NCBI RefSeq assembly: GCF_000519185.1
Contig: NZ_JAFA01000005.1
Coordinates: forward strand, 1-64,000
Direction: 5' to 3'
Source of the DNA: Paraburkholderia nodosa DSM 21604
GTDB taxonomy: Bacteria > Pseudomonadota > Gammaproteobacteria > Burkholderiales > Burkholderiaceae
Length of the DNA stretch: 64,000 nucleotides
The stretch's first letter is position 1. Each line of letters starts with the position of its first letter. Under the pieces are notes generated by a model that made no database searches, was not told the DNA's origin, and was given only the letters and a program-made list of their open reading frames with translations. The translations under genes and the position numbers were made by a program. Below, one piece after another: positions 1 through 7,358 of this stretch.

Positions 1-199
1 GTTCTCTGGCTGGAATGACGTGTTCCCCGACCCCGGCATGACGGTTGCCGCCATCGACCGGCTCGTGCATCACTCGACGATCTTCGAGCTGAATGTTGAG
101 AGCTATCGCCGCCGTAAGGCCAGCGACAAACAGAGCGCGCGCCGACGACAATTACCCAACGACAACTACGAAGAAGGAGCGACAACCATGGCCTCTTAA
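1..199 (+). CDS. istB: IstB-like ATPase, C-terminal part (IS21 family)
   Basis: Reading from base 2, the frame gives a typical IstB C-terminus: a FSGWNDVF-type start, then MTVAAIDRLVHHSTIFEL and a SYRRR motif, ending at TAA 197-199. In IS21 elements IstB is the AAA+ helper ATPase that works with the IstA transposase. The Walker motifs lie left of the window. The tail after the SYRRR motif is rich in Arg and Asn because it is encoded by the terminal repeat region of the element. The gene appears intact up to its stop; it is partial only because of the window edge. Confidence 0.85.
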   Translation, partial: FSGWNDVFPDPGMTVAAIDRLVHHSTIFELNVESYRRRKASDKQSARRRQLPNDNYEEGATTMAS

Positions 200-247
200 C
201 CAGCGACAACTACACCCGTCGACCGGCCAAGATGGTTGTCGCTGACC
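1..247 (+). mobile_element. right end of an IS21-family insertion sequence
   Basis: This is the end of an IS21-type element whose left part lies outside the window. It holds the 3' end of istB followed by a cluster of short CGACAAC repeats (about 143-149, 157-163, 177-184, 201-208) and an inverted copy, GTTGTCGCTG, at 235-244. Repeated transposase-binding motifs at the termini are typical of IS21 elements. The exact boundary is inferred at about 246-248, where the inverted repeat ends and the interrupted P-loop gene resumes. No target duplication can be checked because only one end is visible. Confidence 0.75.
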
Positions 248-762
248 GGCCGTGCTGCTTGACGCCGTCTAGCAAGACGCAGGTGATTCAGTTTCTGCTG
301 GAGGGCATCGTGCTCGGCATCGAGCTGCGCGTTACGTTCGGCGGCTTGTGCACGCTGCTCGTCTAACGCCGCACGGCTCGACTTGATCGACTGCGCAACC
401 GCCGCCAAAGCTGCTTCGCTGATGCCGAACTCTGCCTCCTTCGCTCGGAAAGCAGCGCGCGCCTCAACCTTGGTTCGCTCTTGCAGCAAGATGCGCAGCG
501 TTTCGATGATCGTCGACTTGCCCGCGTTCGTTTCGCCATAGAACGCGATCGTGAAGGTGTCCCACCGCGCGTGGCGTTGCAAGGCCTCTATTCGGTTCGC
601 CAGATCGTCATGAATCGGAGCGACGAGATCGACGACCTGCTTCATCGTGCTCGCAATGCGCGGGTCCGTCGCATCGAGATTGAGCTGCCTGAGCAAATCG
701 TCGATTTCCCGCAACACGGCCTGATGCAGGCCATTCGATGATGTACCGTCGGTTCGTCGCAT
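196..762 (-). pseudogene. P-loop NTPase, N-terminal fragment cut by IS21 element
   Basis: An N-terminal helical region of about 65 residues is followed by a Walker A motif, GETNAGKST (residues 76-84), then a coiled-coil-like stretch rich in Glu, Arg and Ala (about 95-160). The NAGKS form is common in dynamin-like and other GTPases as well as ATPases, so the nucleotide is uncertain. After about residue 171 the frame enters the terminal repeat of the IS21 element and ends there, so Walker B and all later motifs are missing. It is the last member of a minus-strand set with a zinc-ribbon protein and a 44-aa membrane protein. Almost certainly non-functional as it stands. The start at 762 has no strong ribosome binding site. 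Confidence 0.7.
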
Positions 763-925
763 GGTGGATCGATATTGCAGATATTGTTAGAGAAATAAAA
801 CGAAATGACCACATGTCGAGAGAATGACCGCCCTTCGTGCATCGATGGCGCCGACAGGAGTGGTCTCGCCTCAAATCGCTCACGGTGAAGTATCTCCGTG
901 AGCGTTGTACTTCAATCAAATACCC

Positions 926-1123
926 CTAACAAATCTGCCTGAATCGGCTGGATAGACGCTCGATCAAATTTGGCTGTGAACGAACCAACGTATGCGCACC
1001 ACATCTTGGACAATGCGAACGACTATCCATGTCAGGCGTCAGGACATCGCTACGCGGGGCAAACGTATACTTCCAACCACACTGATTGCATGTCAACGTA
1101 AAGGGCGCTGGGCGTACTGGCAT
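926..1123 (-). CDS. small zinc-ribbon protein
   Basis: A 65-aa protein with two Cys pairs, CNQC (residues 12-15) and CPRC (38-41), spaced like a zinc ribbon. The Met-Pro-Val-Arg-Pro start leading into the first knuckle resembles small conserved zinc-ribbon proteins of proteobacteria. It lies 72 bases downstream of the 44-aa membrane protein and about 160 bases upstream of the truncated P-loop gene, all on the minus strand. This suggests one former functional unit. Function unknown; protein or nucleic acid binding is the usual role of such ribbons. A weak AGAAG precedes the start. Confidence 0.6.
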   Translation of the reverse strand: MPVRPAPFTLTCNQCGWKYTFAPRSDVLTPDMDSRSHCPRCGAHTLVRSQPNLIERLSSRFRQIC

Positions 1124-1195
1124 ATCACTTCTGGCAGTTTGTTTGTTCTATGTGACAGGCTACCTTAAACTCACCACCTATCCGATACATGTCAT

Positions 1196-1330
1196 TCATC
1201 CGCGTTGCGGATCGCTCGTTACCGAATCGACATATGCTCCTACGGCTACAGTTCCCACCACAGCTGCAACAAAAACAATCGCGAACGCGGCCAGATGTTG
1301 CAGGGGGGAGGGATTGCAATTCGTGAACAT
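1196..1330 (-). CDS. 44-aa single-pass membrane protein
   Basis: A short reading frame, ATG at 1330 to TGA at 1196, preceded by AGGAG five bases upstream of the ATG. The product has a short polar N-terminus (MFTNCNPSP), one hydrophobic helix at about residues 13-33 rich in Ala, Val and Phe, and a short polar C-terminus. It heads the minus-strand set with the zinc-ribbon protein and the truncated P-loop protein. The good ribosome binding site and clean transmembrane segment support it as real, but no family was recognised. A longer overlapping frame starting with TTG at 1346 gives an unconvincing Cys/Arg-rich product. Confidence 0.5.
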   Translation of the reverse strand: MFTNCNPSPLQHLAAFAIVFVAAVVGTVAVGAYVDSVTSDPQRG

Positions 1331-1431
1331 GCTTTCTCCTGTTCAAGGGTTCGATGGAACAGCAACGACGTGCTACCCTCTCAACATAACCTCGCCATCA
1401 GACAAATCATGTCCGAGAATCACGATGCCCA

Positions 1432-2445
1432 CTATCCTTGGTAAAGGGCAGTCAAGGCCTTCGCCTCCGCCGCTAGTTCTGCCCGCAGGCTTGCCGGCCG
1501 CAGCACCTCGACGTTCGGACCAAACGCCCTCAACCACCACCTCAGTCGCTGACTCAACAGCACCGTGCCGCGTACTTCAAGCGTGTCACCATTTTGGGCA
1601 GCTTGCTGGTCCTCGGACAGCGGCGCTTCGAGCAGATGGTTCCCCGCTCCATTCCTGAAACACAGCCCCAAGTCGATTTCGCCCTCCACCATGAAGTCGA
1701 ACTGCCGTTGTTCCCGCACGTATTCCGAGAGTCGAAATCCACGTGGATAGGCAAATGACTCCGGCAGCATGGTTGCACGTGCGAAACGGTCGAGCCGGTA
1801 CATCGCCGGATGGGGATGGCGCGGCATCGCTGCCACGAGATAGACCAGTCCACCGACTTCCACTAACCCGAGCGGGTAGATAGTCTTCGCCTCGGCATTG
1901 TCGATTTTCGAACGCGGCTGATAGACGATCTCCAGTTTCTGCTCATTAAAGAGCGCTTGTGAAACCGTTGCGAAAATAGCAGGATCGACCTCGGGATATT
2001 GCAGCGCGAAGCTGCCGGTTTCGACCTCGATCTTGTCGATCCATTTACGATAGCGCCGCTCATGCTCGCTGTTGACAGTCGCCAGACGCTTGCCCGCCAC
2101 ATCGAACAATGGCGAAAGCGTTTCCGCCACCAGCGTTGGGATCCGCCACGTTGAAAAACGTCGCAACGTCTGCAGTGCCAGCGCCTCGTCGTGCGTCATC
2201 ATGCCGGCCGCCTTTGCAGCAAGGCCGCTTGCTCCTGCCACCTTGCACCAATACTTCGCCCTCCCGCGCCGCTCCATGACAACAAGCGAATCTTCGAGCA
2301 TCTCCTCGAGCCGTCGGTGCACGGTCTTCACAACCGGCGGATCGAGCAGCATGGCGCTGACCTTGCGATGTACGTCGGGAGTGGACATAGGCTCCTCGCC
2401 CTTGGCAGCATCGGGCAAGACCTGCATGATTTCTCGATCCAGCAT
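1432..2445 (-). CDS. WYL-domain transcriptional regulator
   Basis: A 337-aa protein with an N-terminal winged-helix-like region (residues 1-70, including HRRLEEML), a linker, a WYL domain at about 155-225 and a C-terminal WCX-like extension at about 285-335 (TVLLSQRLRWWLRAFG). The eponymous motif reads V-Y-L at 201-203, a common variant. The basic patch YRLDRF at 216-221 fits the ligand-binding face of WYL domains. Such regulators often control defence or DNA-damage genes and sense nucleic acids or nucleotides. No defence operon is intact beside it, so its target is unknown. Start could be 2445 or Met7 at 2427; neither has a strong ribosome binding site. Confidence 0.85.
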   Translation of the reverse strand: MLDREIMQVLPDAAKGEEPMSTPDVHRKVSAMLLDPPVVKTVHRRLEEMLEDSLVVMERRGRAKYWCKVAGASGLAAKAAGMMTHDEALALQTLRRFSTWRIPTLVAETLSPLFDVAGKRLATVNSEHERRYRKWIDKIEVETGSFALQYPEVDPAIFATVSQALFNEQKLEIVYQPRSKIDNAEAKTIYPLGLVEVGGLVYLVAAMPRHPHPAMYRLDRFARATMLPESFAYPRGFRLSEYVREQRQFDFMVEGEIDLGLCFRNGAGNHLLEAPLSEDQQAAQNGDTLEVRGTVLLSQRLRWWLRAFGPNVEVLRPASLRAELAAEAKALTALYQG

Positions 2446-2651
2446 GTCGTAGGTGGAATCAGGGTAAAACTGCTCAAGACTGCCTTAACGGCACATTTCC
2501 GAAGTTCTTTAGCGCGCGACTTCGCAATGCCTAGATCAGCGGTCGCCGTCCTCCCCGCGATATGGCCGGAAACCACTTCCTGTAACAAGACACGATTTGT
2601 CCTATCGGCTCTCTAACCTTGCACGGTCGGGGAAAGAGGCAGGGAGGAAGT

Positions 2652-3587
2652 TTGAAAAGCGGGAAACCTATTGTTCCGATTACCGCAGCTCACCGAATCG
2701 TGCTGCGTGCAATGGTCTTTGAACATTGTCCGGACGGCATTGTGATCACCGATGCCCGGGGATGCGTGGTGGAATCCAACACCTCATTCAAGCGTATGAC
2801 CGGATACTGTCCTGATGAAACGCAGGACAAAAACCTGCGCCGCGCGTGGGCTGGATATTGCGACCGGACGCTCTATCGGACAATCCGCAAGTCCATCGCT
2901 TCCACGGGCTGCTGGCAAGGCGAAATGCCTGACGCGCCAGTGTACGAGCGCGCGCATCGCTATCCACTGCGCATCAATGCTATTCGCGACGATCACGGGA
3001 ATACGGTCGCCCTCATTTGGACCCTTATTGACGACACCCGTCTATCGGACATGCGACGTGAAATGGTTCGGCTTGCGCACCACGATCCGCTCACGGGGCT
3101 ACCAAACCGCCTGCTACTGATGTCGAGACTGGAACACATGCTCGTCCACTATCGCAAAGATGTTGCCGGCGCGGTCTTGTTCGTTGATCTGGACGGATTC
3201 AAGCTGGTTAACGACACGTTCGGACATAAGACTGGCGACAAACTTTTGCAGGCGGTTACGGCTCGGCTCAACGCCCGACTGCGGCACACCGATATGCTAG
3301 CTCGCCTCGGGGGAGATGAGTTCGTCATCGTCCTGGAACAGATCGCGCGCGAGCAAGATGCTGCCATTGTTGCCGAGGACATCATCCAGCAGATCCACAC
3401 GCCATTCACTCTTGCTGACGGTACCACCATACGCATCGGTGCCAGCGTGGGCATCGCCCTTTTGCCACGCGACGAGAAAAATGCAGATCAGCTTCTTGAG
3501 GAGGCCGACTGCGCACTTTATTCCGCCAAAAGGGCCGGCAAGGGAGCCTATAGATTCTTTGAGCGTCAACAGACTGAAGACGCGTAG
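2652..3587 (+). CDS. PAS-GGDEF diguanylate cyclase
   Basis: A 311-aa cytosolic protein: PAS domain at about residues 20-130 (FEHCPDGIVITDARG) followed by a GGDEF domain at about 140-300. The catalytic motif GGDEF is intact at 220-224. An inhibitory-site RxxD (RHTD, 211-214) stands five residues before it, so the enzyme should make cyclic di-GMP from GTP and be feedback-inhibited. No transmembrane segment or EAL domain is present. I chose the TTG at 2652 because GGAGG ends six bases upstream; an in-frame TTG at 2619 would add 11 residues without a ribosome binding site. It lies in the island, transcribed away from the WYL regulator across a 206-base gap. Confidence 0.9.
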   Translation: MKSGKPIVPITAAHRIVLRAMVFEHCPDGIVITDARGCVVESNTSFKRMTGYCPDETQDKNLRRAWAGYCDRTLYRTIRKSIASTGCWQGEMPDAPVYERAHRYPLRINAIRDDHGNTVALIWTLIDDTRLSDMRREMVRLAHHDPLTGLPNRLLLMSRLEHMLVHYRKDVAGAVLFVDLDGFKLVNDTFGHKTGDKLLQAVTARLNARLRHTDMLARLGGDEFVIVLEQIAREQDAAIVAEDIIQQIHTPFTLADGTTIRIGASVGIALLPRDEKNADQLLEEADCALYSAKRAGKGAYRFFERQQTEDA

Positions 3588-3621
3588 TGAGGTTGCCCCC
3601 CCGTAATAAGGGCACTGCTTC

Positions 3622-3882
3622 TCACACTGAGGTCGCTGAATCCATCGAGCGCCGAAACTCGCGAGGCGAGCGGTAGTTCAGCGCGCTATGGGGAAGGAAA
3701 CGTTCGTGAACGCTGTGTTTCTCGCTGTAATGGTTAAACGCGAACGTCGTACGACTTCGCGACCCTCGGGCACGTCTACCTGTGCCACGAAGAGAAAGCC
3801 CAAGCGCACCACCGCGTTTGACACCGATGAGAACTTGATGCCGCCGTTCAACGCGTGCAATCAATGATACGTTTTTCGCCAA
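3622..3882 (-). pseudogene. IS3-type transposase remnant
   Basis: The minus strand encodes NHYSEKHS...PHSALNYRSPREFRR near 3640-3720. This matches the usual C-terminal end of IS3-family OrfB transposases (a PHSALxYRSPxEF motif). Upstream sequence is scrambled over several frames and has no DDE core, so it is only a scar, probably with indels. It fills most of the 346-base gap between the diguanylate cyclase and the Gp2-like gene. Confidence 0.55.
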
Positions 3883-3933
3883 GACGAAGAGCCAATCGTT
3901 TGGCTCTTCTCCACCTTGCCATCACTCCGGCTT

Positions 3934-5301
3934 TCAGACCGCCGACACAGTTGCTTCAATCGGGAACAGCAAGGGCACTCCCGTCTTGTACGCGCGGCTT
4001 GTAGGGCCTGTAGCTGCGCGTGCGGAGCCTTGCTGCACGACAGAACTTTCTCGCCCCACTCTTTCTGACTGTCCAACACCATCGTTCTCGAAATCAACGA
4101 CGCTACCCTTACGAGGACGTCCCATCTTCTCTTTCTTTGGCACACCACTCATGCCGAACGTGTGGACATTGCCCTCTGCTCGAACCTGCAGCTGCTGCTC
4201 GGCTTTCGCAAGATAGAGCAAATTCACAAGCAACGAACTGCGCATCTCCCGATCGCTATGTTCAATCAAACCTACGCCAATACCATGCTTTCTCTCATAG
4301 CTGGGCTTCAGGTCCGCACGATTGTTGTTCCAGTACCTTCCCCGACCCTCCGTAACTATGTCTTCCCAGTAGTCACCGATTTGATTCGCCAAACGTTCAT
4401 CATCTTTCGTTACAGGAAGGCAGAACAGGACCACATGCAGGTGAAACCCGGTATCTTCGCCTTCCTCGATAGTCCAGACATATGCCTTGATACACGACAT
4501 CATGCTGTTGTAGTTGCGTGAACGGAAGAATGTGTCGCGATGCTTTATGACGTCATCCAGCGTAATCGAACCACGGTACTTCGACTCGTACTTCAACGTC
4601 AGTTCGATAACAAGCCAGCGCGCCCAACCCGTATCAGGGCAGAACAGTTTCTGCTCGAATGCCGTGACGTTATCGATACTGCGCTGCCAGTGAATCTCTA
4701 GCAGACGCATGCGCTCCCTGAACTTGCGAGATTGGCAACGCTCATGAATCTTCACGATCATTTCGTTGAACCACTCTGCATAAGACTTGTCGTGACGAAC
4801 ATCGGTATCACCAAACTCACCGAACCAGAAGCGCTTTCTGCCACCGAGGATACCAAGGTCCTTGCTGGCATCGTGGAATGCTTCGACGTGTGCAGAATAG
4901 CGCGTTCCTTCGCGATAGCGTTCGATCCAATGATTGAGTTTCCCATAGTACGCCTTGCCAAGTGAATATGGTTTGGTTTTCATGAACCCGTCTCGTCCTA
5001 CCCATTCACGGATACCTTTTGCTTGACCTTTCTCGGCGTATTGCTTTTCGACCTCCTTTACGAACTGCTCGATCGTGAACAGATATCGCATGCTGTGATT
5101 CTGGCGAATCATCTTGCGTCCATTGATCTCGATTTCTTCGTAGCGGTTACGCTTGTCATGACGAGCAAGTACCTCCTGAGCTTCCAGGTCTTCGATGAAG
5201 TCGTTCATAGTGTCAATGATGTGATCCGTCGCAGTGGTGGCGACGGTGGTTCGTCGTGTTCGGTCTCGGGTACACTGTCTGATCTGACCGTTGCCGGTCA
5301 T
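3934..5301 (-). CDS. inovirus Gp2/YagK-YfjJ-like replication protein (copy A)
   Basis: A 455-aa protein resembling the inovirus Gp2 / YagK-YfjJ C-terminal family found in satellite prophages and P4-like islands. The core lies at about residues 225-370. It includes WTIEEGEDTGFHLHVVLFC with an H-x-H pair at 287-289, which resembles the metal-binding motif of HUH replication nucleases, and a later GDYWEDIVTEGRG segment at 309-321. The role as replication initiator is inferred, not shown. The first 31 residues look non-conserved, so Met32 (5208) is a possible start; neither has a clear ribosome binding site. Codon use is more AT-rich than the backbone, consistent with transfer. Confidence 0.7.
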   Translation of the reverse strand: MTGNGQIRQCTRDRTRRTTVATTATDHIIDTMNDFIEDLEAQEVLARHDKRNRYEEIEINGRKMIRQNHSMRYLFTIEQFVKEVEKQYAEKGQAKGIREWVGRDGFMKTKPYSLGKAYYGKLNHWIERYREGTRYSAHVEAFHDASKDLGILGGRKRFWFGEFGDTDVRHDKSYAEWFNEMIVKIHERCQSRKFRERMRLLEIHWQRSIDNVTAFEQKLFCPDTGWARWLVIELTLKYESKYRGSITLDDVIKHRDTFFRSRNYNSMMSCIKAYVWTIEEGEDTGFHLHVVLFCLPVTKDDERLANQIGDYWEDIVTEGRGRYWNNNRADLKPSYERKHGIGVGLIEHSDREMRSSLLVNLLYLAKAEQQLQVRAEGNVHTFGMSGVPKKEKMGRPRKGSVVDFENDGVGQSERVGRESSVVQQGSARAATGPTSRAYKTGVPLLFPIEATVSAV

Positions 5302-6050
5302 CTCAGCAGATGCGTGAGACCTTCCTTTTTTTTGTTTCTCGACCGAACGTAAAAGACATGCCTGCGAGGATGTTGAGCATCCTCTACGTCATATCCCGCG
5401 CCCCTGATTCTTCTATGATTTATCTTCTATACATGCTTTGAATGTTTAGCATTACATATACAGTAGAAGAAAAAGTGCGTGAAGCCGTGATATGCAAGAG
5501 AAATCACGAATTCGACCGAGAACCTATCGAGGACATCGCGCTTTTGTGTTGTTCCTCATATGTATACTCTTGCACGCAGTAAATTTTGTCCGAGGCCACC
5601 AAGACTGGCCCTTGGAAAGCTCTCGATGACGCTGGATGCCGCGAAGAAAGCGCGGCGAGCTACTCCTGCCTGTCGCGAAAAATGAACGGCCCGTTTCCAC
5701 AACGCTAACGATCAAGAGCAGACCGGAAACCGCAGCGCGTATCTCGGAAAACCGCGACGATCATCACGAACTTTTTTGCGCAAACTTCACAAGCGTTCTT
5801 CCGCGGAATTTGGGTAAACGCGTGACAGCACGCGGGGTTGCTGAACAAATTTTCGCTGCAATTTTCTGCACGATTATCCGACGGAAATTCATACGAACTG
5901 ACGAACCGGCCGCCGCCTCGGCGGCTTGCCGGCCAGCGCACGAACGCCGGCAAGCCTTGAAATCTTCGAAACCAGCGGTCCAATCAAATCAACGGGTTAG
6001 GCGTTTTGGATACCGATTTTCGGACCTGCCCAACATACATCCTCGCATCT
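5302..6050. other. AT-rich gap with long inverted repeat, candidate replication origin
   Basis: No convincing gene in about 750 bases between the two Gp2-like genes. The right-hand two thirds of the plus-strand sequence before 5600 are strikingly AT-rich (about 5405-5480). At 5923-5956 there is a perfect 11-bp inverted repeat (GGCTTGCCGGC, 12-base loop, GCCGGCAAGCC) with no T-run, which argues against a simple terminator. A gap with an AT-rich tract and a stable hairpin next to a putative HUH-like initiator would suit an origin, but this is inference. Confidence 0.35.
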
Positions 6051-7295
6051 TTACCCGGCCTTCTCGCCACTGTGGACCGACCGGCGCGGGCGGCGAGCTT
6101 CACGCTCGCGCATGCCAAAATACTCGCCCGGAGGCTCGCCCTTCAGTCGTACCAGGGCGCGGCGCATGGCCAGATAGCCAAGCGTTTCCTTGAGCTTTTC
6201 GCGCTTTCCGACGTCGTCCGCGCTGACCTCGCCATGCACCCAATCCGGACCATATAGCAGCGGGTTCGCGTCGCCGCGCAGGTAGTGCCCGCGACCACCG
6301 GTAGCCCGCTCTACCCAATATTCGCCGACCTGATCCGCGTGATCCCGCTGGACCGTGCCGAACTGCTCGGCTTCCGCCCTCTTGTCGTCGTGCACCTTTC
6401 GCAAAGCGACCGTGCTGAATAGCAGCGTGAGGTGCAAATCGTACGCGCCTTCGAGCGAGGGGAGGATCGACCAGACGTACGCGGGATCAGTCGTGAACAA
6501 CGCCGGCTTGCGCCTCATACGGTCGAAGAACACGGTTCGAGCCTTTCGAAGCGCATTAAGCTCACGCAGCTGATCCTCAACCGGAGCAAGGCTCACAGCA
6601 GACCGCTCACGGGTATGTAACAGACGGAGATGCACCACGGTGAGGTTGCCATGTTTGGCGAACAGGCCGTGCAAGTAGGCATGCAGGTTCGTTGCATTTT
6701 CCTGGCTGCTCAACCCCCAGCTGTGCAGTTCCCGCCGCAACAGGTTCCTCGCCATAATGGCCTTTCGGAATTCAGCGACGAAATCGTTATAAACTTCGGC
6801 CGCGATACGTCCGCTACCATCGTCGACCACGTCATTACGCCTCTCGCAAAATCGAACGGAGTGCTTGAAGAAGAGCTCCATAAGGAGCGCCAGATGCGGC
6901 GCGTAAGCCAACTGCCGAGCCGCCGGCGTAGCGGGATCGAAGCCGCCCGCGATACGGCGGATGGAACTGTAGTGATGGGCCAGCTTCCCGGCGGCTCGGA
7001 ACCACAGCGAGTTCGGTTGGGCCGTTACGCCGCGGTTCGATCGAACGCTATAGAACGGCGGCATGTGGGTCCGAATCGACAGCCACGCGAAGTCGTCAAA
7101 CGCCGCCAAAAGCGGAATTTCGAGCTCCCCGAGACCGTACATAAACGGGGAATCGGGACCACCGTGGGGGACACGGAATTTTAGATTGCGCTCGATATAA
7201 GAGAGCCTCTTCAGGTTCTTGTAGGGAGAAGCTGGCTTGTATTCGTTCACGATGGCGGAGTGTGGCGTCTGATTATTCGTATTGACACAGCGCAT
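6051..7295 (-). CDS. inovirus Gp2-like protein, divergent paralogue (copy B)
   Basis: A 414-aa protein with the same order of motifs as the Gp2-like protein at 3934-5301: YVWSILPSLEGAYDLHLTLLF (residues 273-293), then VGEYWVERATGGRGHY (323-338), then a short conserved C-terminal block with LGYLAMR. Here the H-x-H pair of copy A is H-x-T (288-290), so one predicted metal ligand is lost. Apart from these motifs the two share little sequence, so they are old paralogues or separate acquisitions. It lies just downstream of the terminator that closes the DUF3987 operon. No strong ribosome binding site is seen at 7295. Confidence 0.6.
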   Translation of the reverse strand: MRCVNTNNQTPHSAIVNEYKPASPYKNLKRLSYIERNLKFRVPHGGPDSPFMYGLGELEIPLLAAFDDFAWLSIRTHMPPFYSVRSNRGVTAQPNSLWFRAAGKLAHHYSSIRRIAGGFDPATPAARQLAYAPHLALLMELFFKHSVRFCERRNDVVDDGSGRIAAEVYNDFVAEFRKAIMARNLLRRELHSWGLSSQENATNLHAYLHGLFAKHGNLTVVHLRLLHTRERSAVSLAPVEDQLRELNALRKARTVFFDRMRRKPALFTTDPAYVWSILPSLEGAYDLHLTLLFSTVALRKVHDDKRAEAEQFGTVQRDHADQVGEYWVERATGGRGHYLRGDANPLLYGPDWVHGEVSADDVGKREKLKETLGYLAMRRALVRLKGEPPGEYFGMREREARRPRRSVHSGEKAG

Positions 7296-7313
7296 TCGCG
7301 CCGCGCCGAACGC

Positions 7314-7348
7314 AAAAAGCCCCGCCCACCTAACGGCGGACGGGGCTT
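7314..7348 (-). terminator. Rho-independent terminator of the DUF3987 operon
   Basis: Inverted repeat AAGCCCCG / CGGGGCTT (7341-7348 and 7317-7324) followed on the minus strand by a continuous run of five T. It lies 11 bases past the stop of the DUF3987 gene. Confidence 0.75.
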
Positions 7349-7358
7349 GCGAAGGTAG

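Noticed and set aside
1125-1346. 73-codon minus-strand frame starting with TTG
   Set aside because: Cys/Arg-rich product and weak start; the alternative frame from ATG 1330 has a good ribosome binding site and a clean membrane helix.
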